In this document: in pieces, positions 45,419-55,501 of the stretch
How the letters are laid out: every line of letters begins with the position of its first letter
How positions within the stretch are numbered: position 1 is the first letter of the stretch
Assembly: GCA_023014365.1 (NCBI GenBank)
Contig: JAEBUN010000001.1
Location: 1,798,001 to 1,862,000 of the forward strand
From: Lepiota brunneoincarnata
Lineage: Eukaryota > Basidiomycota > Agaricomycetes > Agaricales > Agaricaceae
Direction of reading: 5' to 3'
DNA length: 64,000 bases
The notes under the pieces: generated by a model
Told to the model about the DNA's origin: nothing
What the model saw: only the letters and a program-made list of their open reading frames with translations
Databases searched by the model: none
Position numbers and translations under genes: made by a program

Positions 45419-48400
45419 ATGGCGGCAAAAAATAAACCAAACAAGCTGGCCTTTTTGTCCATGCCGGCGCCAGCATCTTACGTTGCTGGTCTAGGTCGAG
45501 GGTGCGTCCAGTGAACATTCTTCTCGAGTACTGTATTCTAATAACCTCCACAGTGCTTCCGGTTTCACGACTCGTTCCGATATCGGTCCCGCTCGTGAGG
45601 GGCCCTCAGAAGAAGTCATTGCGTACGTTTCGGACTTTCTCTTTGCTTATGAGACTGCTGAAATACCCAGTGAGGCCCGGGCACGGCGGGGGGAGGATGC
45701 GGAGGTAGATCCGGAACAATTTCAAGACCCAGACAACGAGTATGGTCTCTTTGCTGGGATGACATATGAACAGGATGACGAAGAAGCCGACAAGATTTAC
45801 GAGAAAGTCGACCAGGCTATGGACTCACGGCGGAAGGTTCGGAGGTGTGTTGTCGGTTAGTCTTGGTGTTGCCTCAATGATAAGACTGATAGCATCCTTC
45901 TCTTTTGTGATTACGACTCCATAGAGAGGCACGGGAACAAGGGGAATTAGCGAAACATCGAGCTGAGCGGCCGAAAATCCAGCAGCAATTTGCGGACTTG
46001 AAACGCGGTCTGGCAGCGGTGTCGGATACGGAGTGGGAGAACATTCCAGAAGTCGGGAACTTGACGAAGAGGAAGCGGAGAAGGGAAGAGCGCTCGTATG
46101 TTGTACCTGACAGTGTGATTGTCGGTGATAGAGCAAAGGGTGAATACGAGAATGCCTTGGATGCCCGTCAGCAAGAGGTATGTTCATTGCAATACGCCCG
46201 CTGAATATCACCTGACAAAGATCTATTCAGATCGGGGGATTCGCCACACCAGCCGACTCTGGTACACTGACTAACTTTGTCGAAATTGGTCAGGCCCGTG
46301 ACAAGATCCTTTCCCTCAAACTCGACCAGGTGAGTGGCGTCTACCTGACAAGGAAAAGCATTTACGTCCTCTCTCTAGATATCTGGTACTACCTCCACGT
46401 CTGGAACCGCCACGTCCGTCGACCCCAAGGGCTATCTTACCTCCCTTGACAGCGTCATAATCAAATCCGAGGCCGAAATTGGCGATATCAAGAGGGCTCG
46501 AATGCTCTTCGATTCCCTCGTGAAGTCAAATCCCAAGCATGCTCCGGGTTGGATTGCAGCAGCTTGTCTCGAAGAGCATGCTGGCCGAATGGTGGCAGCC
46601 CGCAAAATCATAAAAGCCGGTTGCGAGAACTGTCCGAAGAGCGAAGATGTCTGGCTCGAGGCCGCTCGTCTGCATGTCAGTTTTGGCTCAGTCATGATTT
46701 CCTCAACTGACGAAATCTATATAGAACAATAATGATGCGAAAATTATACTTGCCGACGCAGTACAACACGTTGGTCAGAGTGTCAAAATTTGGCTTGCAG
46801 CTGCGGACCTTGAGAATGATGCGAAATCCAAAAGACGTGTACTTCGTAAAGGTGATTTCTAGTACATCCTCTCCACGAGTTGTTCCCATCCTCATCCCTC
46901 CCCTTTCTATAGCTCTCGAACACATCCCAAACTCAGTCCGCTTATGGAAAGAGACCGTAAACCTCGAAGAATCCTGCGACGGACGCACGCATCCTTCTCG
47001 CACGTGCAGTTGAGGTTATCCCACTATCGGTTCGAACTCTGGCTTGCCCTCGCTCGTCTCGAAACGCCGGAACGCGCAAAAGCGGTGCTCAACAAAGCCC
47101 GGAAAGCCGTTCCCACTAGTCACGAAATCTGGATCGCTGCGGGTCGCCTTCTCGAACAAGAAGCCACCTCACACCCAGAGAAATCCAACGAGCAGAAGCT
47201 CAAAGAACTCGAAGTGGTGGATCGAACGATTGAGCTAGCGGTTCGGGAGCTTCGGAAACATCAGGTGTTACTGACGAGAGAACAATGGCTGAAAGAAGCA
47301 GAGCAGTGTGAAAGCCAGGGCAGTCCGAGGACATGCGAAGCAATCGTAAAGGCTACGGTGGCAATGGAGGTGGAGGAGGAGGACCGGCTGGATACCTGGG
47401 TTAGTGACGCAGAAAGTGCGGAGAGTCGTGGGATGGTGGGCACTGCCAGGGCGATCTTCGCGTATGCATTGAAGGTTTACCCGGATCGGAGGAGTTTGTG
47501 GAGACGAGCTGCAGAGTTAGAAAAGACCCATGGGACAAGGTACGTGATTTTCCCTTTTTTCACGTACGAGTGTGCTGAAACGACCCCGTTAGGGAGAGCC
47601 TGGATGCTCTTCTCAGCCAAGCGGTCAAACATTGTCCACAAGCAGAAGTGTTGTGGCTTATGGCTGCGAAAGAGAAATGGCTGGCCGGGGATGTACCTGC
47701 AGCTCGAGAAGTGTTGGAGCGTGCTTTCAACGTCAACCCGGAGAGCGAAGAGATTTGGCTAGCGGCTGTTAAGCTTGAGTCGGAGAACGGTAATATGGAC
47801 GTGGCAAGACAACTATTGCAACGTGCTAGGGATGTTGCTGACACTGACAGAGTCCGTTTAACTCTTTGTTACCACCTTGTGGTTCTGAACCTTTTCTAGA
47901 TTTGGATGAAATCCGCCGTCTTTGAACGCCAGCTAGGCCAACAGAATAGTGCCCTTAAGACAATCGAAACCGCACTCAAGAAGTTCCCGAAGTTTCCCAA
48001 ACTATACATGATTCAAGGCCAGATCCACCAAGCAAGCCGAAGGTACCCAGCTGCACGCGCAGCATTTGCTGCAGGCCTCAAGGCGTGCCCCAAAGACATC
48101 ACATTGTGGATCTTCGCAAGCCGACTCGAAGAAGCCGACGGGAAGAGCATCAAGGCGCGTGCATTAATGGAAAAGGCCCGTCTCGTGAACCCAGCGAACG
48201 ATGAACTCTGGGCCGAGTCTGTAGGTGTCGAGGAGCGGTCAGGAGGGTCAGTGCAAGCAAAAGCCATGCTTGCACGCGGACTTCAAGAGTGTCCTACGTC
48301 AGGACTCCTTTGGTCTATGGCGATCCTGGCAGAACCCCGTCCTATGCGCAAAACACGGTCCGCAGACGCGCTCAAAAAGTCCGCAGACAATCCACTGATT

Positions 48401-48691
48401 ATATGTACGGTTGCGAGGCTATTTTGGGCAGAGAGGAAGATTGACAAGGCACGGATATGGTTTGGACGAGCGACGGCTACTGCGCCGGATTTGGGTGACT
48501 CGTGGGGGTGGTGGTTGAAGTTTGAAAGACAACACGGGTCAGAGGAACAGAGGGAGGAGGTGAGGGTGAAATGCGTGGCTGTAGAACCGCACCATTCGCC
48601 TGTGTGGCAGAGTGTAGCGAAGGATGATAGGAACAGGGGCAAGAGTGTAAGGGAGATATTGGAACTTGTTGCGGATACACTTAGTGTTTAA
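45419..48691 (+). CDS. PRP6: Pre-mRNA splicing factor PRP6 (PRPF6), HAT repeats
   Basis: U4/U6.U5 tri-snRNP bridging protein. The N-terminal PRP1 domain is clear: [97 protein letters not shown] long series of HAT/TPR-like helices follows ([81 protein letters not shown]). It ends VADTLSV. About ten exons. Two +1 breaks lie 50 bp apart: near 46975 (NLEES to [13 protein letters not shown]) and near 47031 (IPLSV to [10 protein letters not shown]). They flank a single HAT helix, so one segment is read in a different frame from both sides. The family assignment is secure. Confidence 0.95.
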
Positions 48692-48744
48692 GGCTGCACC
48701 GCCACCCATTAGTATATCCATCCACGTGGACAATAACCACCACC

Positions 48745-49812
48745 ATGTCTGCCATTACTCGTAACCTCCCTTGGTTTATCAAGGACCTGGGCATCGCAGT
48801 TGTAGGAAAGGTAGGTGCTTGTAAGCATACTCGCCGCCGCCCTCCGAGCTAATGGGAGCCTACGAAGAAATGTTATGTGTCCCTCGTTGAAAACCTCAAC
48901 GTCAACGATGTCCAATGCGTCAAGTATGCAATCTCCAAAGGCCTAGGAATCGGCATTGTCGTTGGCGGGTCTGTGATGAAAGTCCCACAAATGCTGTTGA
49001 GTGCGTCAAAATGCCATTTTGGTACTACACATCTGACCAAGTTTACACCAGTCCTAAACGCTGGTTCGGCTGAGGGCCTCTCACTGACAGCCTATGTGCT
49101 TGAAACGCTCTCGTACGCGATAACCCTCGCTTACTCTGTTAAAAACAACTTCCCGTTCTCGACGTACGGCGAGAACCTCTTCCTCACGATCCAAGACATC
49201 ATCATCACACTCCTCATCATTGCCTACACGCCCTCCTCCCCAAACTCCGCATCCACAAAACCACGCGATCTGACCCTCGCACTCCTCTCGACCGCAGGGA
49301 CTGTATACGCCCTCTCTTCCGTGCCGAGCACCACACTCGCACTCGTGCAAGCCGCCACTCTCCCCTTGTCCCTCTTTTCCAAAATCCCACAGATCACACA
49401 GAACGCACGTGCGGGGAGTACGGGACAGTTAAGTACGGTTGCTGTCGTAGCGCAGATTTTGGGGTGTGTTGCGAGGCTGTTTACGACGGCGACGGAGGTC
49501 GGGGACGTGTTGGTTGCGGCGGGCTTTGGGCTTGCGTTGGTGTTGAATTTGGTACTCGGAGCACAGCTATGGCTGTACTGGGGCAAGAGTGCCGCCCCTG
49601 GTACTAAGAAGGACAAGAAGGAGAAGCCTTTTGTTGTATCGGAAGAGAAGGAGGAGGGAGAGGAAGAAGAAAGGAAGAATGCCGCGAAGACGACTGCGTA
49701 TGAGCCGTTGGGGGCGTCGCCTCAGCCTGTCCACCGTTTTGCGACACCCCCTCCGCGTAGCTTTTCCCCTGGACCAGGACAGAGAAAGTGGGCTCGGAAG
49801 ACTGTTGATTAG
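48745..49812 (+). CDS. MPDU1: MPDU1-like PQ-loop protein (dolichol-sugar utilisation)
   Basis: ER multi-pass protein needed for use of Man-P-Dol and Glc-P-Dol in glycosylation. Three exons (48745-48810, 48868-49000, 49052-49812) give 319 aa. Two PQ loops are present, GGSVMKVPQMLLILNAGSAE (formed by splicing) and LFSKIPQITQNARAGSTGQL, with LTAYVLETLSYAITLAYSVK and about seven hydrophobic segments. A non-conserved, charged Lys/Glu-rich cytosolic tail of about 70 aa closes the protein. The start codon is 53 bp after the PRP6 stop, so the promoter must lie in PRP6 3' sequence. Confidence 0.93.
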
Positions 49813-49882
49813 TTTTCTTATATTTTCTCGAATATATACTGCGTGAACGTGACCCAGGCGCGTCACATACTCTTTTCTCTTC

Positions 49883-50744
49883 ATGCTCTCCATTGCACGC
49901 GCAATTCGGCAACGCGCACTACAGTCCCTACAATGCCGCCGTTCGTTTGCACAAGTTGTTGATGCTACAACGTCGACGAGCACAGAGGCCCTGGTGCCAG
50001 CGTCAGCCAGCACAAATGGGGTGGATTGGCGGAAAGGACGGATTCCGGTGAGGGAAGACCACGGGTTATATGCATTTTTCCGTAGAAAGGAAGGCGACGA
50101 AAAGCTCGAGGGTGACGCGAGGTTTGAGGTCGTAGAGTCTCCAGAGACCTTTCAAGTGAATTCTGGTTTGTTGCACATAATTATGCGGAACCGGGCAATA
50201 ATGACAGGTTATTGGTTGCAGGTCGTGGGTGGAGAGCTGAGGAACTGCGCTTGAAGAGTTTCAAGGATCTGCATGTGCTGTGGTACGTTCTCCTTCGAGA
50301 GCGTAACCTCCTCGCGACACAAAGGGAGGAAGCGAGGAGAATGGGAGTGACAATGCAGGAGCACCGAGTGAATGCAACCAAGTTGTACCACGTACGTCTT
50401 CCCCCCAATTCCTCACATCCTATACTCATTGCACGCCCTCGTAGGTCCGTAAATCCATGGCACGGATTAAAACAGTTATTAACGAACGCCGGCTCGCATA
50501 TGAACAAGCCTCGGAGCTGATACAGACAGAACGAGACGCACATCACAACCAGAAGGTCCTTGAGCACCTCAAGGAGGAACACGAGGTTAAAACCCGCCGT
50601 GCCCGGCGGGAGGCCAAGCTCGCAGCAGTGGCCAAGGCTACTGAGGCTGAAAAGAGGGCCAAGGAGCAGGCAAAAGAACAGGCAACACCTCAAGAGATTG
50701 CCAGTCAGACGGCTGCTGCGGGCTTGTTCGGAAGTGCACGGTAA
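49883..50744 (+). CDS. Mitochondrial large ribosomal subunit protein uL29m
   Basis: Three exons (49883-50165, 50222-50391, 50445-50744) give 250 aa. It begins with a mitochondrial presequence ([20 protein letters not shown]). The MRP-L47/uL29 core reads [40 protein letters not shown], and [20 protein letters not shown] with [12 protein letters not shown] Lys/Glu/Ala-rich helical tail follows. The upstream part ([10 protein letters not shown]) is also family-typical. The yeast homologue is MRPL4. The start is 70 bp after the MPDU1 stop, again very compact. Confidence 0.93.
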
Positions 50745-51160
50745 TGAACATGGATTGCTTACATTAATCCTTCACGAGTATATGGAGCGCATAGAGCTTG
50801 GTCTACAGAAACTATTATAGTATCATTATTGCAACTGCGCGCTCCCTCATTCCAGATCCATTCTCGCATCGCAGCGGACGGCTACACTGCGCATAATTCC
50901 AGAGACATCTCTGGAATTGAGGACTGAGTACAGTGATCGACCGAATTGCATCTGTCTGGGCATCGTTTCCAAATCCCCCCCTGAGCATAAACCCAGCAGG
51001 GAACACCGCCTGATCACCGGCACCCTCCATAATATGACGAGCGAACGTTTGCCACCCGTGAACCGATGAACCAAGGCTTCAAGGTAGTCACAGCCCCACC
51101 AAGCATGTCAGGCCCACAGCAGTCTTGATCTCCTGTACCCATCACTGCTAGACATCTCCC
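50745..51160. other. Intergenic spacer
   Basis: About 415 bp between the uL29m and lipase genes. Only short unsupported frames occur; a pyrimidine-rich stretch precedes the lipase start. Confidence 0.5.
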
Positions 51161-52352
51161 ATGCCCGGACTCCAGCATTGGCTGCAACGTCGAGACTCTC
51201 CAGCTAAACTGGTACTATCAGAGGCCCAGCGTCGTATGTATGCCTCCGAAAAGACCGACAATTTTCGTTGGCTTGCCAGAATACTCACTCACCACTCATC
51301 ATATACCCTCACGTCCTCCGACTGTATTTCTGCAGAATCACAGCTGCAACTGGCTGATATTGGGCAGTTCGCTGAACTCGCACATGGATCCCTCGCACCG
51401 GAATTCATTTGGAAGAATATGGACCGACTTCTACGACCTGATTATCCTCTCGATGGTTATGATGCGCTTCGAGGCTCGACGTTGGTCTCTGTCTTTCATG
51501 GAACTAGAACAGACCTACAAGGGTATATCACCTACCGAGCAGAAGCGAAGCAATTGGTCCTCGCATTTTCGGGGACTTCTAGCCTTATGCAGGGCCTTCA
51601 TGATCTCTGCGCCTGGTTTACCAATTATCCCGCTGGAGTTGGATGCACCGTACATGCCGGGTTTTGGAAGATGTACATGGGTGTACGAGATGTTGCACTC
51701 GAACACTTGATAGATGCATTGTCCGCCCACAAGATAGATGAGGTAGTACTCACTGGCCACAGCTTAGGAGGGGCGATGTGCTATCTGTTCGCTCTATTGC
51801 TCCTCGGTGCACAAGACAATCCAACGGAAACCTCTTTACCTTCGCTCCCCCGCCTGAAACTTGTGGTATTCGGATGTCCACGAATCGGAAATCTAGCCCT
51901 TGCACAACTCTGGCATGAAGTTGCAGCTCGCGCTTCGGTTGTCGAGAACTCTGTAAGGGCTTACAACGACGGTATGCCGGAAAGGTGTTTTCCGGTCGAG
52001 AGAAATTTGCTAATAGGGCTTCTTCGCAGGAGCCACGGCGGTTCCTCCTTTAAAGCTTGGTTACCGCCATTTTTGCCAAACGCCGTTGTACCTCGCAGAA
52101 GGCCGTGTATTTCGCATTCCTCCCGCCGACTCAGAATGCTCATATTTCGCTGTGAACGTGGACGATACGACACGTGCCCCTTCGGAATTTCCGCGAGGCG
52201 GGCATAACTATTATAACGGAAGAGATATGGAGAAAACGCTCAGAAGGATGTGGTGGTTACAACTGAGTAGGCATGGAGAGGCTGGATGGGAGGAACGGTA
52301 TCAGGACTGTTTGAGACGTGAAGAGAGTACCCCGCGACACGACTCATCTTAG
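51161..52352 (+). CDS. Class 3 lipase-like alpha/beta hydrolase
   Basis: Serine hydrolase of the lipase_3 family. The nucleophile elbow is EVVLTGHSLGGAMCYLFALL; upstream stand LVLAFSGTSSLMQGLHDLCA and VHAGFWKMYMGVRDVALEHL, downstream LKLVVFGCPRIGNLALAQLW and, after the intron 51972-52029, the C-terminal GGHNYYNGRDMEKTL with the probable catalytic His. There is no signal peptide, so it is probably intracellular. Without further splicing the protein has 377 aa. A second intron at 51234-51335 (GTATGT to CTGCAG, 102 bp, a multiple of three) is likely and would give 343 aa, joining QRR to SQLQLADIGQFAELA. The substrate is unknown. Confidence 0.9.
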
Positions 52353-52718
52353 ATCGTCGGTACACATGCGGTCCGAAGGTCGCATAATAGTGTCTTATGT
52401 GATTGCACCGTGGAGGACGATGAGCATACCCTTGTATCTGCGAGTTGAGCTAGGTGACATCACCCCAGATCAATCACTCCGGTATAATCGCTTTCCATGT
52501 GATTGTTGGTGGCAAGTATAATGGTCGGAGCACAAGAGGCCTTTTCAGGTGCTCGTTGGTAATGTTGTTCTGCAAGAGATAATAAAAGGGATTGAATTTC
52601 ATACTGTTGTGTGGTTCATTGTCGTGGCAGTGTGGTCGTACGTACACGCCTGCCTAATCAGTGATCATCGCATACTCATTGCATAACTTACACCTTCTCC
52701 CCTCGCCGTCGATTTCTT
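52353..52718. other. Intergenic spacer
   Basis: About 365 bp between the lipase and a small membrane-protein gene, with no supported feature other than presumed promoter. Confidence 0.5.
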
Positions 52719-53441
52719 ATGGCTACGACCCCCACGAACACAGGCCAGGCAACGGTGACAATGCCATTGGTGCAGATGCCTCCGTCTCTGCCGCCTTTCC
52801 TAAATATCACTCACAATCCAGCTCGTCCAGAACTTGAAATTCTCGTAAAAGGATTTGAAGTTTTAGCACTCGCTGTACGATCCAACAGTATTCTATGCGC
52901 GTCATGAAACCTCACTCGTGGTGTGCAGGGAACATTTTTCGCTGCAATCCAGGCGCAAATCGCAAGCACGATGGCGCCAGACAAGGACACCGCAGCAGCT
53001 TGTGCCATCAATGTATTCTTCCTCGGTGGTTTGATCCTCGACATCATATCAGCCTCGCTTGCGTTCCTCACGGCGCGTTGGCTACAGCGATTGTCAGAAG
53101 AAGAGAAGGATGAACTTGAGTTGGAATTCGGGGTGAAGAATGGCAGGCTGCCACCTCCCCCATTGAAAAGCAGACGACCGCCTCCAAAGGGATTCCTTTA
53201 CGCGTGGCTGAGCTCATCCCTCTTTGTGCCTATGCCCCTTCTTGTCTCTGGAGTGGCCTGCATGATCTCCGGGATCTACGTTTACGTCTGGTCGCAACAA
53301 CCGAAGATCGTGGCGGGACTTGTGACCCTGATCGGGGTAGCGACTCTCCCATTTATCGCAGGGGTGTTTCTCATAGGTAGAGAAACGGAAAGGAGGAAGG
53401 CCATAATTCATTGCCTTAGTACGAGGCAGGGTGACTGGTGA
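52719..53441 (+). CDS. Small membrane protein of unknown function
   Basis: Two exons (52719-52874 and 52929-53441) join in frame to 222 aa. The N-terminus is Thr/Pro-rich with a hydrophilic helix (PARPELEILVKGFEVLALA). Three clear membrane helices follow: AINVFFLGGLILDIISASLA, LFVPMPLLVSGVACMISGIY and IVAGLVTLIGVATLPFIAGV. A charged stretch (QRLSEEEKDELELEFG) and a proline-rich loop (NGRLPPPPLKSRRPPPKG) separate helices 1 and 2. I do not recognise the family; it resembles short uncharacterised basidiomycete membrane proteins that occur in multigene sets. Confidence 0.82.
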
Positions 53442-53859
53442 CACTCTGCTTTCTTTGAGAAGTATCACATGTCAGGCTTTTTCCCTTGTATGTCCAACGC
53501 CTATATACCGCAACAAGTAAACTAGTGTTAAGACAAATGGACACATATCAGGGTGAGGACATAAACATGTAAATGACGATTTTAAACATACACACCTCAA
53601 ATCACTTTGGTAGAATACTCAACGGTCACTAAGTGGAGGGCATGATGAGAGAGCGATACCTGTGATCTGAGACCGCGGGCAGCGAAGCGTCTAGCGACGG
53701 AGCATCACCAAGCAATTCATAGAGGGTTGGAGAGATGCAGAAAGCCATCGTAGGATGTGGAACAGTAATGCGAGAGAGGGAATGACATGTCGGTGAGGTG
53801 TCGTATATGAAACTGGAGGGACCGGAAGAACTCGTGTTAGATGGAATACAGCCCCAATG
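53442..53859. other. Intergenic region between convergent genes
   Basis: About 420 bp of 3' flanking sequence between the small membrane-protein gene and SDHAF1. Nothing is recognised. Confidence 0.5.
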
Positions 53860-54191
53860 CTAACTTCTCTTCCACTGCTCCTGCCAAGCGACCATGTCTC
53901 TGGACACGAAACAGTCTTTCACTCCTGGGTCCTCGTACATCTCAAGCTGTCGTGTTCCCTTGCGCAGCAAGTGTTCAATGACGCTGATATCGCGCGGTGA
54001 AATGGCCATTGCGTTTTGGTGGAAGGTATACCGGACAAAGAGCAGGAACTTGGGTCGAGTTGCTCCTGGCTTTGTTTTGACCATCTGAAGTGCTCTGCAA
54101 CAGCTAATGGTTGACTATATGAAGTGGAAGAGAGGAGTAAGAACCTTCTGTAGAGCGCAAGGACATCCCTCTGGAGACCCGATCTTTGCAT
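53860..54191 (-). CDS. SDHAF1: Succinate dehydrogenase assembly factor 1 (LYR protein)
   Basis: Mitochondrial matrix LYR-motif chaperone that helps insert Fe-S clusters into the SdhB subunit of complex II; the yeast name is SDH6. Two exons (54191-54145, 54094-53860) give 93 aa. The start reads MQRSGLQRDVLALYRRALQM with the LYR motif across the intron, then VKTKPGATRPKFLLFVRYTF, ISPRDISVIEHLLRKGTRQL and a C-terminal EDPGVKDCFVS. Length fits the family (about 80-115 aa). Its start codon faces that of NDUFAF6 with only 39 bp between. Confidence 0.93.
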
Positions 54192-54230
54192 GACCGGAAA
54201 CGGACAAGCTTGTTGTCGTCTGATTTGGTC
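54192..54230. promoter_or_regulatory. 39-bp gap between divergent SDHAF1 and NDUFAF6 start codons
   Basis: The two ATGs point away from each other across 39 bp. The transcripts must either overlap at their 5' ends or have almost no 5' UTR, and any core promoter must sit inside the other gene. No TATA box is visible. Confidence 0.6.
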
Positions 54231-55425
54231 ATGCGTTCTTTCCAACGCGAGATGCGTTTCGCGTCCTTTCGCCTCTCGAGACAAGCAGTCAGAGTCTCAA
54301 CACGACCATTCGTGGCCCAAGCACACCCGGACAGCCCTGCAGGCCTTTCCGACCCCGCAGGATATTGCAAGGACCTAGTCCGGAAGCACGACTATGAGTC
54401 GTATTTGACATCCCAGTTTTGGCCAAAGGACCTCCAGGGGGCGTATTTCGCCATCAAGGCATTCTCAGTGCGTTTTCCTGCCCCTCAAGTCGAAAGTACT
54501 GAACCTGTCGGTAGGTCGAATTAGCGACTGTACAGGATCATGTGTCCAATACCATGATTGGAAAAATGAGGATGCAGGTTTGGAGGGATGCTATCAAGGA
54601 TATCTTCAATGTCCGTTCAGCTCCATCGCCCCACGAATGCTGTTTTACTTATATTCAAAGCACATAGAGCAGACCTCCCCAGCATCCTATTGCGCTCGCG
54701 CTCCATGACGCTTCACAACGAGCCACCCTCCAACCATACCATTTCAAACGTATCATCGACGCCCGAGTACGTTCCTTCTCCCGCACATTCACAATCTCCC
54801 ATTTAAAGGAAAAACCACGCCCAGGACACCGAACTGGAAATTACCTCCTATCCAACAACCGACTCCCTCACCGCCCACGCCGAGTCAACATCCAGCACCC
54901 TCCTCTACCTACTCCTCTCCCTCCTCTCCCTCTCCTCCTCCCATGCCCTCTCCCATGCCGCCTCCCATCTCGGCACCGCGCAAACCATCGCCACCCTCCT
55001 CCGCGCCATCCCATTCCACGCAAAACACGGCCGCATGGTTATCCCAGCCGAAATCACATCAAGGCACAGCGTCAGGCAGGAGGACGTTTTCCGGAATGGC
55101 CCCGCAGCCCGCGGGGTGGAGGATGCAGTGTTTGAGTTTGCTACTCTTGCGAATGATCATATGATCACCGCCCGTTCGATGTTGAATGAGGAGGGAATGG
55201 GTGGAAAGGTCCCTGTGGTAGCCATGCCTGTATTTCTGGCTGGGGTAAGTTTTGAGGGCTGTTGTTATTTTTGCGTTGCTGACCATGGTGGTGTAGGTGC
55301 CCGTGTCTAATCTGCTGGGACGGTTGGAGAAAAATTCTTTTAACGCTTTCGATCCCAAGTTGCAGTTACGCGACTGGAAACTTCCATGGCAAATCTATCG
55401 GAGCTACTATCGGCACCAATTCTAG
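54231..55425 (+). CDS. NDUFAF6: NDUFAF6-like complex I assembly factor (phytoene synthase fold)
   Basis: Mitochondrial protein with a squalene/phytoene-synthase fold but non-enzymatic role in complex I (ND1) biogenesis in animals. Five exons (54231-54467, 54515-54610, 54668-54766, 54825-55244, 55297-55425) give 326 aa. An Arg/Ser-rich presequence precedes YCKDLVRKHDYESYLTSQFW, DLQGAYFAIKAFSVELATVQ, MIGKMRMQVWRDAI, HPIALALHDASQRA, PYHFKRIIDAR and SDSLTAHAEST-like helices, then HLGTAQTIATLLRAIPFH, IPAEITSRHSVRQEDVF, and a C-terminal LPWQIYRSYYRHQF. The first ATG in frame is used; a second ATG eight codons in is also possible. Confidence 0.9.
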
Positions 55426-55501
55426 TCTCCCCTTCAGGAATACCACATAGATTATTCATTCCGAATCATTCGTCCCATCCACAAGGATCAACTCAGCCTC
55501 C

